Assembly (NCBI GenBank): GCA_964583615.1
Contig: CAZOWM010000060.1
Coordinates: 1-17,139 of the forward strand
Source of the DNA: CAZOWM01 sp964583615
GTDB taxonomy: Bacteria > Spirochaetota > B62-G9 > DRHN01
Length of the DNA stretch: 17,139 bases
Reading direction: 5' to 3'
Positions 1 to 7,719 of the stretch are shown in pieces; position 1 is the stretch's first letter, and each line of letters opens with the position of its first letter. The position numbers and the translations under genes were made by a program. The notes beneath the pieces were generated by a model. The model was not told the DNA's origin. It saw nothing but the letters and a program-made list of their open reading frames with translations, and ran no database searches.

Positions 1-2
1 GA

Positions 3-107
3 GTAATTGCAATAATCACTGACCCTTATGAAGTAAACAAAATACTTGAATGCCTGAAAAGAAACAATGCACCACCCTTCGATAAAGTTGAAATCAAGGC
101 CTCCTGA
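3..107 (+). pseudogene. C-terminal end of an IS91-like transposase (cut by the window edge)
   Basis: An open frame enters from the left edge and stops at a TGA ending at 107, giving 34 residues that begin VIAIITDPYEVNKILECL and continue through an NNAPPFD stretch. In IS91/IS801-type (Y2, rolling-circle) transposases the protein ends with a zinc-ribbon followed by a short segment of the form I-x-F-I-x-D-P-x-x-I-x-x-I-L-x-x-L and a proline-rich tail. What is seen fits that last segment. The catalytic HUH and tyrosine motifs would lie outside the window, so I cannot tell whether the element is intact. IS91-type elements lack terminal inverted repeats, so the element's end cannot be located by eye. 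The assignment rests on remembered family likeness over a short stretch. Confidence 0.5.
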
Positions 108-485
108 TCCTCATTTTCTTTCACATCAATAAGAAGAAATATCAAGGGGAGAGGTATGCCCTACCATATTTTCAGCAATGCCTTGGAGATTTCCAGACAC
201 CGTACATCTTATCACCGCACTCCGGGCACCTGCTCTGCGGTCTTGCCAGATAGCACTGAATTTGATACGCCTCACCAACAGTGCTCCGCACGTGCTGCAG
301 AAAAAGCAGGCCTGAAATATTCAAAACCGCCGGGTGATGGAGATAGTTGATGATCTTACGGGCCGGAAAGGATATACTATTGAAGAGGTGAGGAAGATGC
401 TCGGTTTTTTCCACGGAGTGTCGTTCAGGTGCGCTTATCCTTTTATACCGTAGAAATCACACATCATTCATGAAAGAGAAATGAA
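108..485. other. Gene-poor stretch between transposase tail and DUF362 gene
   Basis: No convincing complete gene is seen in these 378 bases. Open frames are short and overlap on opposite strands. One on the plus strand (337-453, ATG to TAG, 38 codons) reads MEIVDDLTGRKGYTIEEV and then MLGFF; it looks protein-like in composition but lacks a clear ribosome binding site and I do not recognise it. The region is probably the outer end of the transposable element plus upstream DNA of the DUF362 gene. A TATACC box at 444-449 could serve as a -10 element for that gene, but I see no good -35 at the right distance. Confidence 0.4.
172..414 (-). pseudogene. Possible decayed transposase remnant with a zinc-ribbon-like tail
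   Basis: A leftward 80-codon frame contains the stretch IINYLHHPAVLNISG, later RCPECGDKMYGVW, and then ends. A segment of the type Y-x-x-H-P-A followed at a distance by a CPxCGxxM pair is seen near the C-terminus of some IS91-related transposases, so this may be a shrunken, internally deleted copy facing the transposase tail at 3-107. There is only one CxxC pair, no ribosome binding site and no upstream part of the protein. It could equally be a chance frame, because the plus strand over the same bases also has protein-like open frames. I treat it as a weak call. Confidence 0.22.
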
Positions 486-1643
486 ATGAGGGACAAATCG
501 AAGGTTGCGCTCGTATACTGCGACAGCTACGAGCAGGAAAAGGTTTTTCAGGCCCTGAAACGCGCGGTCGATCTCATCGGGGGGGCAGGCGCCTTTGTCC
601 GGAGTGGTGAGAAGGTGCTGTTGAAACCGAACGTGCTCGCAGGGGTAGCACCCGAGCGAAGCGCAACCACCCATCCCTCCGTGCTGAATGCTGCGGGAAG
701 GGTGTTCGGTGGGCTCGGTGCGCGGCTGTTTTATGGTGATTCCCCCGGTTTCGGGCAGCCTGCAACCCAGCTGAAGAAGGCGGGGCTCGCAGATGCCGCC
801 GAAGAACTCGGAATCGAACAGGCTGATTTTGACAGCGGGAAAACAGTCATTTTTGAGGGGTCACCTTTTACGCGACGGTTCGTTCTCGCACAGGGGGTGC
901 TGGACTCAGACTGCTTGATCAGCCTCGCGAAGTTCAAAACCCATCAGCTTACGAGAATAACAGGAACAGTAAAGAACCAGTTCGGGTGTATACCGGGGCT
1001 TTTGAAAACGGAATACCACGTGAAGATGTCCAACCCCCGCGATTTTGCGCGCATGCTCGTTGCACTCACCCTTTTTCTCAGGCCGAGGCTCTACGTTCTG
1101 GACGCGGTCTCGGCGATGGAAGGAAACGGGCCGCGAAACGGCGATCCGGTAAAACTCAACGCACTACTCGTTTCAACTGACCCTGTTGCGCTTGATGCAA
1201 CAGGGTGCAGAATCGTTAATCTGAACCCCGCCTATGTCCCGACCATGGAGCCGGGAAAGGAGTGGGGCCTCGGTGTGTACGGTTCTGGGGAAATAGAGCT
1301 TGTGGGCGACCCCATTGATCGGTTTTATAATCCGGATTTCAATGTCGAGCGAAAACCTGTACGGTATGGCGCGAAAAAGGGTGCACTCTCCTGGGTAAAG
1401 CAGCTGGTTTCGGCCAGACCGGTGATCGAGGAAGAACGGTGCGTGCGATGCGGTGTGTGTGTCGACACATGTCCCGTGAATCCGAAGGCGGTCGGATGGG
1501 CGGACGAGGAAAGAAAAAAACCTCCAGTGTACACTTACAGCCGATGCATACGCTGTTTCTGCTGCCAGGAGCTGTGTCCTGCACGTGCGATCTTTGTAAA
1601 GACTCCGCCGCTCGGAAAAATAGTATTCGGAAGGACAGATTGA
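486..1643 (+). CDS. DUF362 domain protein with two C-terminal [4Fe-4S] motifs
   Basis: The 385-residue protein has a DUF362 domain over about residues 5-275, with typical stretches such as VLLKPNVL (44-51), the SLAKFKTHQLT region (146-156) and VSTDPVALDATG (229-240). A bacterial 2x[4Fe-4S] ferredoxin domain follows at about 312-375. Its cysteines are C319, C322, C325, C329-P in the first motif and C354, C357, C360, C364-P in the second, so both clusters can be ligated. Family members are thought to be soluble iron-sulfur redox proteins, but the substrate of DUF362 is not established and I do not assign a reaction. The ATG at 486 follows an A/G-rich AAGAGAAA sequence that can act as a weak ribosome binding site; the ATG at 481 runs directly into a stop. 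The gene is monocistronic by appearance, since the next gene has its own promoter. Confidence 0.88.
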   Translation: MRDKSKVALVYCDSYEQEKVFQALKRAVDLIGGAGAFVRSGEKVLLKPNVLAGVAPERSATTHPSVLNAAGRVFGGLGARLFYGDSPGFGQPATQLKKAGLADAAEELGIEQADFDSGKTVIFEGSPFTRRFVLAQGVLDSDCLISLAKFKTHQLTRITGTVKNQFGCIPGLLKTEYHVKMSNPRDFARMLVALTLFLRPRLYVLDAVSAMEGNGPRNGDPVKLNALLVSTDPVALDATGCRIVNLNPAYVPTMEPGKEWGLGVYGSGEIELVGDPIDRFYNPDFNVERKPVRYGAKKGALSWVKQLVSARPVIEEERCVRCGVCVDTCPVNPKAVGWADEERKKPPVYTYSRCIRCFCCQELCPARAIFVKTPPLGKIVFGRTD

Positions 1644-1667
1644 TTTTTTTTCTTTTTCCTGTACAAT
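1640..1667 (+). promoter_or_regulatory. Sigma-70-type promoter for the MBL-fold gene
   Basis: TTGATT (1640-1645) and TACAAT (1662-1667) are separated by 16 bases and overlap the stop codon of the DUF362 gene. The predicted start of transcription is near 1674, giving a leader of about 17-20 bases with a GAGG ribosome binding site at 1683-1686. This suggests that the MBL gene can be expressed independently of its upstream neighbour. Confidence 0.5.
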
Positions 1668-1690
1668 CCTTCCAAAAAACGTGAGGACTT

Positions 1691-2572
1691 ATGATGAGAG
1701 ATGAAACCTTTTTAAAGTCAATGACGATTACGGTGACTGCCGAAGACTCAGTTGAGTACGAAAGCGCCCTCCTCGGCCAGCACGGGATTTCCTTCTTCAT
1801 TCATGCTGAAGCGGAGAATGGTGCCCGAAATATCGTGGTGGACGTCGGGCAGAACACGGACGCACTTCTTCACAACATGGAACAGCTCGGCATCGCGCCT
1901 GAATCGACCGATATGATAGTGCTGACCCACTGCCACTATGACCACACGCAGGGGCTCAGCAGGTTCATCACCCGCGTCGGAAAGACCGATATGCCGATCG
2001 TTGCGCATCCCGGGATTTTCCGCGTTCACTTCGTCACGGACCCCTTTCTCAGGCATGTGGGAGTCATGGCTTGTGATTCGCAGAAAAAAATCGAAGATTC
2101 GGGGGGCAGGCTTTTTCTCACCCGTGACCCTCTCGGGCTTATGCCTGGACTGTACACCTCAGGTGAGATAGAGCGGAAAAGCGATTTCGAGGATCCTGGT
2201 ATCGCACTGAAGACCCTCGAGGATGGGAGGATTCAGGATGACTATGTCATGGACGATCTTTCACTAATAGCGTGTGTGGAGAAGAAGGGGAATGTCATCA
2301 TAACAGGGTGCAGCCATGCAGGAATCGTCAACATCATCAGGCACTCGGTGAAACTGAGCGGGAGGGAAAAAATCGAAGGAATTGTTGGCGGGTTTCACCT
2401 TATCGAAGCAGCAGAAAACAGGATACAAAAAACCGTTGAAGCACTCGCAGAATTCGACATAGGGTGGATCGCTGCAGGCCACTGCACCGGGTTTCGTGCA
2501 CAATCTGCGCTCTACTCGCGGTTTGGCGAACGTTTTATTCCGCTTCACTCAGGCCAGATTTTTCGTCTCTGA
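1691..2572 (+). CDS. Metallo-beta-lactamase-fold hydrolase, COG1237 (dihydropterin synthase-like) type
   Basis: The 293-residue protein carries the metal-binding signature HCHYDH (H80, H82, D84, H85). The later ligands are H209 in GCSHAGIVN and H264 in AAGHCTG, and GGFHL (233-237) is typical of COG1237. That group includes the archaeal enzyme acting on 7,8-dihydropterin-linked ribofuranosylaminobenzene phosphate in methanopterin synthesis. Most bacterial members have unknown substrates, and nothing else here points to methanopterin synthesis, so only a metal-dependent hydrolase of this subgroup is claimed. All metal ligands appear present. There is no signal peptide, so it should be cytoplasmic. 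Two adjacent ATGs (1691 and 1694) are possible starts. The GAGG at 1683-1686 is 4 bases from the first and 7 from the second, so the second may be the real one. Confidence 0.88.
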   Translation: MMRDETFLKSMTITVTAEDSVEYESALLGQHGISFFIHAEAENGARNIVVDVGQNTDALLHNMEQLGIAPESTDMIVLTHCHYDHTQGLSRFITRVGKTDMPIVAHPGIFRVHFVTDPFLRHVGVMACDSQKKIEDSGGRLFLTRDPLGLMPGLYTSGEIERKSDFEDPGIALKTLEDGRIQDDYVMDDLSLIACVEKKGNVIITGCSHAGIVNIIRHSVKLSGREKIEGIVGGFHLIEAAENRIQKTVEALAEFDIGWIAAGHCTGFRAQSALYSRFGERFIPLHSGQIFRL

Positions 2573-2657
2573 ACAGTCATCCTGCCGCGAAACACAGTCA
2601 CTCGAAGAAGAATCGGATTTTCATTCCTTTGCGGCGTGTTTCAGGAAGTCCGCACAC

Positions 2658-2694
2658 GCCTCCGGTGACCCCTTGTGAATGGGGTCGCGGAGGC
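2658..2694. terminator. Imperfect hairpin between convergent genes, likely transcription end
   Basis: GCCTCCGGTGACCCC (2658-2672) can pair with GGGGTCGCGGAGGC (2681-2694) around an 8-base loop, with one bulge/mismatch. It sits midway between the end of the MBL gene (2572) and the end of the leftward chimeric gene (2720), where a two-way terminator would be expected. Neither side has a strong run of T, so it is not a textbook intrinsic terminator. Confidence 0.45.
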
Positions 2695-2719
2695 TGGTAC
2701 GAACCTGGATGTATGCGGC

Positions 2720-3769
2720 TTACTCGAAGTATCTGTCTCGCGGCCACTCTGTGATGAGTTTGGAAATTTCCTCTTTCTTCTGTGCGTAGCGCACGAAATA
2801 CACGATCGCTCCGACCGCCATCCAGACAGCGGCAAAGAGAAGCGCCTTCCACCCCTGGAGGATCAAAAGGTATCCGGAAACAATGATTCCGAGTATAGGA
2901 ATGATGATGAATGCGCCCTTGTATCCCTTCGGCATCTTATTGTACATGTCAGGATACTTGAAACGCGATATGATGACCGCGATGTGAGTCACGATCCAGT
3001 TGTACAGGAACATTGCGACGATGATTTCCGCAACGAGCTGTATTGTACCGCTGACGATGAGAAATACGGCGACAATGAACGTAGCGATAAGCGCAAATCC
3101 CGGTACCCCGAACTTGTTGATCGCTGTGAGCTTTCCGCCGATGATCTTGTCACGTGAGAGCCCGAAGAGAATGCGCGCACCGACCGCCTGTTCCCCGTTG
3201 TGGGATGAGAGAATTGCAGCCCATGCCACGATCACGATAAACGTGATACCGAAGGGCCCCATGTACTTGGACGCCACCGCTGCGTAGGGAGCATCGGAGT
3301 TTGCGAACTCCTCCCACGGCAGTATTGCAGTCGATACGAGGGCGGAGAGGGTGTAGAGCACGACTGGAATGATGATGCCGAGGATGATTCCCCAGGTTAT
3401 CGTCTTGGCAGCGTTTTTTGCCTCCTCTCCGAGATCGGCGGCGAGCTCCGGTTCATCGGTTTCGAGGGAGTGCAGGTGACTGCATACGGTTCTTGCGGTC
3501 GGAGAGCAGGGGTCATACTGCATTTTTCTCGTATAGGAGACATCGATGGAGCCGCGCGCCTTGATGAGCTCCGTGATCCGTAGGGCCCTGTCGCCCGTGC
3601 AATGCTCCTGCAGGATTTGGAAGCTGGCCCCTTGAGTGGTGATCCTGTTGTTTGCGGCGACGATGAATCCTTCTGAAGGGTTTTGGAGATGGGGAAGCCT
3701 CCTTCTGCACATCATTTTGAGCCACACTCTGACGAGGGGACCGAACAGTGTGAGAAAAGTGTTCATCAT
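2720..3769 (-). pseudogene. In-frame chimera: penicillin acylase fragment fused to C-terminal half of an APC amino-acid permease
   Basis: The uninterrupted 349-codon frame joins two unrelated families. Residues about 22-100 (LPHLQNPSEGFIVAANNRI, then ALRITELI and KMQYDPCSPTAR) resemble part of the beta chain of Ntn-type penicillin acylases, where NPPEGFIVTANN and a later RI-x-E-L-L / MQ-x-D-x-x-S stretch occur. From about residue 105 (EPELAADLGEEAKN AAKTI) the sequence is the second half of an APC-superfamily amino-acid permease, starting at the conserved stretch near TM6 and continuing through about six hydrophobic segments (124-150, 166-190, 223-268, 288-335). The catalytic Ser and alpha chain of the acylase and the first five helices of the permease are missing, so neither function is likely to remain. 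A deletion between two former neighbours, with a junction near 3450-3480, is the simplest explanation. An AGAGAGG sequence precedes the double ATG at 3769, and a promoter-like pair lies upstream, so the relic may still be expressed. Confidence 0.75.
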
Positions 3770-3795
3770 CCTCTCTTTACGGATGCTCTATCTCT

Positions 3796-3823
3796 AGGAT
3801 ACTCGAATAGATTTATGCTTCAA
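3796..3823 (-). promoter_or_regulatory. Candidate promoter upstream of the chimeric relic
   Basis: On the minus strand TTGAAG (3823-3818) and TATCCT (3801-3796) are 16 bases apart, each matching four of six consensus positions. The leader to the ATG at 3769 would be about 20 bases. The match is moderate and could be fortuitous. Confidence 0.3.
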
Positions 3824-3875
3824 CAACGATTTTTCAGAACACGTGTTATGTGTATATTTCACTCAAAAGCGGCGA

Positions 3876-3903
3876 GGGGTATCTCATCAGCCCGAAGCAC
3901 CCC
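3876..3903 (-). terminator. GC-rich stem-loop downstream of the PA14 lipoprotein
   Basis: GGGGT (3876-3880) pairs with ACCCC (3899-3903) around an 18-base loop; on the minus strand a TTTT run follows seven bases later. A second possible stem lies closer to the lipoprotein stop, CTGTT/AACAG at 3942-3946 and 3964-3968, enclosing CCCCTGGGGG. Either or both could end lipoprotein transcription. The 200-base gap 3770-3969 holds nothing else I recognise. Confidence 0.3.
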
Positions 3904-3969
3904 GACTCTTTTGCACGCACGTACAGAGCGTGTTAGGAGAACTGTTGCTGACACCCCTGGGGGAACAGG

Positions 3970-6582
3970 TTATTCAAAATCTTCGAGATCAAATACCTTT
4001 TCCACTTCGCCCGGCAGTGTAACAAACAGCTGAAGAGCTATCTGCATTCTCGGTCCCTGGAAGTAGTCCACCCTTACAGGATATGTACCGGGTGATAGAT
4101 ATATTTCTCCGGTTTTGGACGCCGGCGCATGAGTTCCGTCATTGTCAATGATTAGAATACTGTCTATGTAAAGCTTTGAACCGTCATCAGAAAGGAGCCG
4201 GAATTTGTATAAACCGGAGTCCTTGATGGTTATTGTTCCTCTGTACTGTATCCCAAACCATTCGAAAACATTTTCCAGACCGGGGAAGCCCTTCGTAAAA
4301 TTCCTCGATGGTATGTCCAATTTTCTCGTGTAAAGCACGATTAAGGATTTATAATCTTTGTGCATGTTTTGAGGGAGTTTGTCTGTTCCCGGTTCCAGTT
4401 GAAAAACTCTCCCTTCCAGCATATTGGTATCTGTCCGGCCCGTGGTTCCGAATACGGTATCATCTCCGCTGTCTTCCACGATCTGCTTTTTCACGTAAAA
4501 ATATAGCGGGATGATACTTTCATCCGGGTAGGTGAACTCGTCCTGATCGACAACAATGGAAATATAGTAGTCAACTCTTTTGTTCTCCTGTAATACTGCG
4601 GGCGTAAGAACCGCTGAGTATTCTGTTTCCTCCTGTCGCATTTCTATGGACGAATAACCGAGGGTGTCATCAGCCAGTCTGTATTTCAGGTAAACTCTGG
4701 TCCCTTCCGGACTATTATTCAATGTGATTTTGGCCTCGACAGGAGTGCCGTATGCGGAGTCAGATAATGGTGTGAAGTCGATACCGTCCAATATCGCATC
4801 TTTTATTTTGCGAATTTCAAACTCATGGTATGCGGGTGAAGGAGGTACGGTTGCTTCAATGTATCCAAAATAATTGTGTGGCTCCTTTACTTCGAAATAA
4901 TACTGGCTGTACCCTGCGCGAATATCCTGTTTCGGTATGATCATGATAAATTGGGGGCCGCTCCCCGATAATTTGGTCTGTCGGTAAGAGCTCTCACCTG
5001 GTTTTCGATGGTAGAAGTAAACCAGTGAGCCGCTTTTACTGTTTTTCACATTGACCGTAAGTTTGAGGTCTTCTCCTTCCGCAGCAGAGGTTACGGGCCT
5101 GTGGGTAATGCGGGCCAGTAAATCCGATTCCAATCCGGTTTTTACGGCGTTTTTATCCAAAACAGTATATTGAAAAGGGCTTCGGGGGCCGTTGTTGGGA
5201 TACTCTACAGAAATCATACCCACATCGTCATCGGTTTCCGTCACCACGAAATAGTATTGTGTATAACCGTTTTGCTGGTCGTCTATTGATAGCGCCCCTT
5301 CAAAGAAGCTGCCGTCTTTGGTCATGTTTACGCTTTTGTATTGGTCACCGGCGGGTTTTTTGAAAAAGAGAACAGCCGTTGTATGGATTCCGGTATTATC
5401 TACTTTGATTCTTAAATTCAAATCGGAAACGCCATCGGCTTCTTTAACCGGTTCGTGTGAGACTCGTTGGAAAAGGGATGTCGTTTTTATTTGCCGGATT
5501 TCTTCAACAGTGAGAATTTTATAGAAAAACAGCCTGCCCGATTCAGGATATTCGACGGTTACGGCGCCGATATCTTCAATGTTTTCCGTGATTTTGAAAT
5601 AATATGAGTCGTACCCTGATTTCAAATCCATGGCCGATATACGGTATGTAAACTGATTTCTCAACCCGGACATAGCACCCTTTTTGAAATCGGCCGTCGG
5701 GCTTTTGTAAAATATTTCCACGGAGACAGAGCCTTTGGAGAATTCGCGGATGAAACTGCTCGTGCTGTAATCAATAGAGAGCGTTATCTCCAAATCCCTT
5801 GTTGCATATACATTCTGAGGTATTTCATGGGATATACTTTCGTAGAGCTCTTCGATTATGACTTCCTTTAATTGGGCGAGGGAGAGGATGGTGAATTGGA
5901 AGGGGTTGGCGCCGTCGCGCCCACCGACAAAGGCTTCCAGCTCTCCTATGTCCGCATTGTCTTCCGTCACTCGAAAATAGTATGTATTATGCCCTGCGTG
6001 TAATTCGGTTCTGCTGATAACAGCGATGAAATCTCCATTTTTATTCACGAGTTCAGTTTCATGAAAAGTGGTGTGTTCCGGGGTTTTATAATAGAATGTG
6101 ACCTTCGTGCTCTGCTTGGGGGATTTGATCTGTACGAGTAGTCGCGCGTCACGGTTTATCGGTACCCGAGCAGGGGGAGAAAAAGAAATCCGAGCGCTCA
6201 GTTCCTGAATAAATTTTCGGCGTGCTTCCGCACGGGTCAGGATTTTGACGGATACCGGGCCGGTTGATTTGCCCTTGTCTTTATAAGAGTAGGAGACATT
6301 GTAGCGCAGCATACCGGGAACTACTTCTCCTTCTGGTATGGTGTAGGTGAAGGAATTCCCATCCTGATTCATGTGCACGCTTTTTTCCCCCAAGTTGTTA
6401 AATGAATAGTGCAGAACCACATCCGAAATTTTGTCGGTTTTTGTGATTGTGATTTGGACAGGGAAGGCTTTTCCTTCAATCCACTCTCTTGTTGAATCAA
6501 CCCGTATATTGTATGTTGCGCAGCCGGACAGCAAGGATAGTACGATAAATACCAAAATCCTATTGCCAAATCTCTTTTTCAT
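3970..6582 (-). CDS. Large PA14-domain lipoprotein with tandem beta-sandwich-like modules
   Basis: The 870-residue protein starts at the ATG at 6582, which has a GGAG ribosome binding site 7 bases upstream. A frame extension to 6651 has no such site and would bury the signal peptide. Residues 1-21 are a lipoprotein signal (MKKR, hydrophobic core, lipobox LLSGC with C21 as the lipid-modified residue). About six modules of ~105-125 residues follow (roughly 30-115, 128-234, 248-357, 370-476, 488-592, 600-698). Several share an opening like R(V/I)(S/T)H(E/R)PV and a closing YYFxVTExxxDIG. The last ~110 residues (745-855) look like a PA14 domain: GLYKFRLLSDDGSKLYID, the IIDNDG stretch with acidic calcium-type residues, and YFQGPR. 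PA14 domains often bind glycans. It should be anchored in the envelope, perhaps as a surface carbohydrate-binding or scaffold protein. No catalytic domain is seen. Its DNA looks more A/T-rich than clpA or nadE. It may be cotranscribed with the ankyrin gene 103 bases upstream. Confidence 0.82.
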   Translation of the reverse strand: MKKRFGNRILVFIVLSLLSGCATYNIRVDSTREWIEGKAFPVQITITKTDKISDVVLHYSFNNLGEKSVHMNQDGNSFTYTIPEGEVVPGMLRYNVSYSYKDKGKSTGPVSVKILTRAEARRKFIQELSARISFSPPARVPINRDARLLVQIKSPKQSTKVTFYYKTPEHTTFHETELVNKNGDFIAVISRTELHAGHNTYYFRVTEDNADIGELEAFVGGRDGANPFQFTILSLAQLKEVIIEELYESISHEIPQNVYATRDLEITLSIDYSTSSFIREFSKGSVSVEIFYKSPTADFKKGAMSGLRNQFTYRISAMDLKSGYDSYYFKITENIEDIGAVTVEYPESGRLFFYKILTVEEIRQIKTTSLFQRVSHEPVKEADGVSDLNLRIKVDNTGIHTTAVLFFKKPAGDQYKSVNMTKDGSFFEGALSIDDQQNGYTQYYFVVTETDDDVGMISVEYPNNGPRSPFQYTVLDKNAVKTGLESDLLARITHRPVTSAAEGEDLKLTVNVKNSKSGSLVYFYHRKPGESSYRQTKLSGSGPQFIMIIPKQDIRAGYSQYYFEVKEPHNYFGYIEATVPPSPAYHEFEIRKIKDAILDGIDFTPLSDSAYGTPVEAKITLNNSPEGTRVYLKYRLADDTLGYSSIEMRQEETEYSAVLTPAVLQENKRVDYYISIVVDQDEFTYPDESIIPLYFYVKKQIVEDSGDDTVFGTTGRTDTNMLEGRVFQLEPGTDKLPQNMHKDYKSLIVLYTRKLDIPSRNFTKGFPGLENVFEWFGIQYRGTITIKDSGLYKFRLLSDDGSKLYIDSILIIDNDGTHAPASKTGEIYLSPGTYPVRVDYFQGPRMQIALQLFVTLPGEVEKVFDLEDFE
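4483..6201 (-). repeat. Coding repeats: diverged ~120-residue modules inside the lipoprotein gene
   Basis: Within the lipoprotein the motif YYF with a following (V/K)xE and (D/Y)(I/V/F)G recurs at residues 201, 327, 443 and 561, so at steps of 126, 116 and 118 residues. The SHE/THR motif recurs near 251, 375 and 493. Each module also has a central FYYKTP-like strand (164-168, 291-294, 406-410, 523-528). This indicates ancient tandem duplication of one beta-sandwich-like unit. The copies have diverged strongly at both protein and DNA level, so recent expansion is unlikely. A first module (30-115) and a sixth (600-698) are more distant relatives. Confidence 0.7.
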
Positions 6583-6685
6583 TTTCAGACTCCACGAGAA
6601 GTGTTTGTAACGCCTGAGAATCCAAGGTATCACAATGTTACGGTTTATCATCGCTTCACATGTATCTCAATCTCGATACAGCTTC

Positions 6686-7552
6686 TCACTCTTCTGTCTT
6701 CATGAGTGACTTGAGAAATTGGGCAGTGTCCGTGGATTTCGCTCGCTTTGATATTTCATAGGGGTTCGCGCCTTTTGGGAATGGGCCCCACACGCGTGTT
6801 GTCTCCACAGAGAGATCCGCACCCTGCTCTATGAGGTAAATCACCATCTCGATTCCCCCTTCAAAGCTTGCCCAGTGTAGAGGTGTCCATCCGCGGGAAT
6901 CCGCAGCGTTCACGTCAGCCCCGTTGAAAATGAAGAGGTCTGCGAGCTCGACGAATCCCCAGTTGGACGCGATGTGGAGAGGGGTCTTCCCCTCGACCGT
7001 GACGTTTGCCCCCTTTTCGATGAGAAATCGAACGGTTTCGATGTCTCCGCTGTAGGTTGCCCATCCAAGCGGTGTGTTTCCTTTGAAGCTCCGCGCCTCG
7101 ATGTCAGCACCTGCTTCGATGAGCAGTCCGGCGATCTGCTTTCCGTGAAAGAAAAGAGGAGTCATTCCGTATTCGTATTCAATCGCGTGCACGTCACCCC
7201 CCTTTTCGATGAGAAGCTCGGCGATGCCGGCGTCCCTCACGATGTGAAGGGGAGTGAGGCCTGAGCGGTTAACTGCATTCACATCTGCCCCTGACAATAT
7301 GAGGTGCTCCGCGATCGCGTAATATTCCTGGTCAAGCGCTGCGTGTAGTACCGTGTTGTTTGACTCGTCGGAAAGATTGATGTCAGCACCCGCCTCGATC
7401 ATACGTGCAACGCCTTCGAGGTCGTTGTTGTTCAAAGCTATGAAAAGCTGCAGGTCGACGGTGCGCAGATCATCAGATTCAAATTCCTGTGCCGGAAGGG
7501 ATGCTGAAGTGAGAAAAACACAGCAAAAAATGAAAAAGATAGTTCGGTACAT
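6686..7552 (-). CDS. Exported ankyrin-repeat protein
   Basis: The 288-residue protein starts at the ATG at 7552, with GGAGGTG 8 bases upstream. A longer frame to 7723 would run into the nitroreductase stop and hide the signal peptide. Residues 1-22 form a Sec signal with hydrophobic core FFIFCCVFL and a likely cut after SLPAQ. About seven ankyrin repeats follow, with the usual TPLHxA and GADVNA landmarks: LIEAGADIN, LILSGADVNA, TPLHIV, LLIEAGADIEA, NTPLGWAT, KTPLHIAS, GADVNAADSRGWTPLHWAS. The repeats are of uneven length, two being shortened. Ankyrin stacks are protein-binding scaffolds, and this one should act in the periplasm or outside the cell. Its partner is unknown. The PA14 lipoprotein immediately downstream on the same strand is an obvious candidate. 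Confidence 0.87.
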   Translation of the reverse strand: MYRTIFFIFCCVFLTSASLPAQEFESDDLRTVDLQLFIALNNNDLEGVARMIEAGADINLSDESNNTVLHAALDQEYYAIAEHLILSGADVNAVNRSGLTPLHIVRDAGIAELLIEKGGDVHAIEYEYGMTPLFFHGKQIAGLLIEAGADIEARSFKGNTPLGWATYSGDIETVRFLIEKGANVTVEGKTPLHIASNWGFVELADLFIFNGADVNAADSRGWTPLHWASFEGGIEMVIYLIEQGADLSVETTRVWGPFPKGANPYEISKRAKSTDTAQFLKSLMKTEE

Positions 7553-7611
7553 TGCAAGGGCACCTCCGTACTCTCTGGAAAACAGGAGTTCCCGCTTTGG
7601 CCTACGGAAAC

Positions 7612-7640
7612 AAAATACTTCTCCCTCTTCTTTTCGTCCA
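7612..7640 (-). promoter_or_regulatory. Candidate promoter for the ankyrin gene
   Basis: On the minus strand TGGACG (7640-7635) and TATTTT (7617-7612) are 17 bases apart, each matching four of six consensus positions. The leader to the ATG at 7552 would be about 53 bases. It lies in the 167-base gap after the nitroreductase stop, together with a CTCCGCGGAG palindrome further upstream. Confidence 0.3.
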
Positions 7641-7719
7641 CTTGAAGTTTTTGTGAGTGCTCCGCGGAGAGCGGTCCCTCGTCTCACGCGCATTCGACGA
7701 AGGACTCTGTTTGAGCGTT

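Noticed and set aside
156..350. Plus-strand frame with GGGGAGAGG just before its ATG
   Set aside because: Spacing of the purine run is too short for its nearest part, the protein is low in hydrophobic residues and unlike any family, and other frames over the same bases look more protein-like.
1339..1800. 153-codon minus-strand frame across the DUF362/MBL boundary
   Set aside because: It is antisense to the two iron-sulfur motifs and to the MBL start; its composition is typical of an antisense shadow.
3839..3848. Perfect palindrome AACACGTGTT upstream of the chimeric relic
   Set aside because: It is a single short palindrome with no second copy and no regulator nearby; chance is the simpler explanation.
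6583..6651. N-terminal extension of the PA14 lipoprotein to an ATG at 6651
   Set aside because: It would put 23 residues before a textbook lipoprotein signal, and lacks a ribosome binding site, whereas GGAG fits the ATG at 6582.
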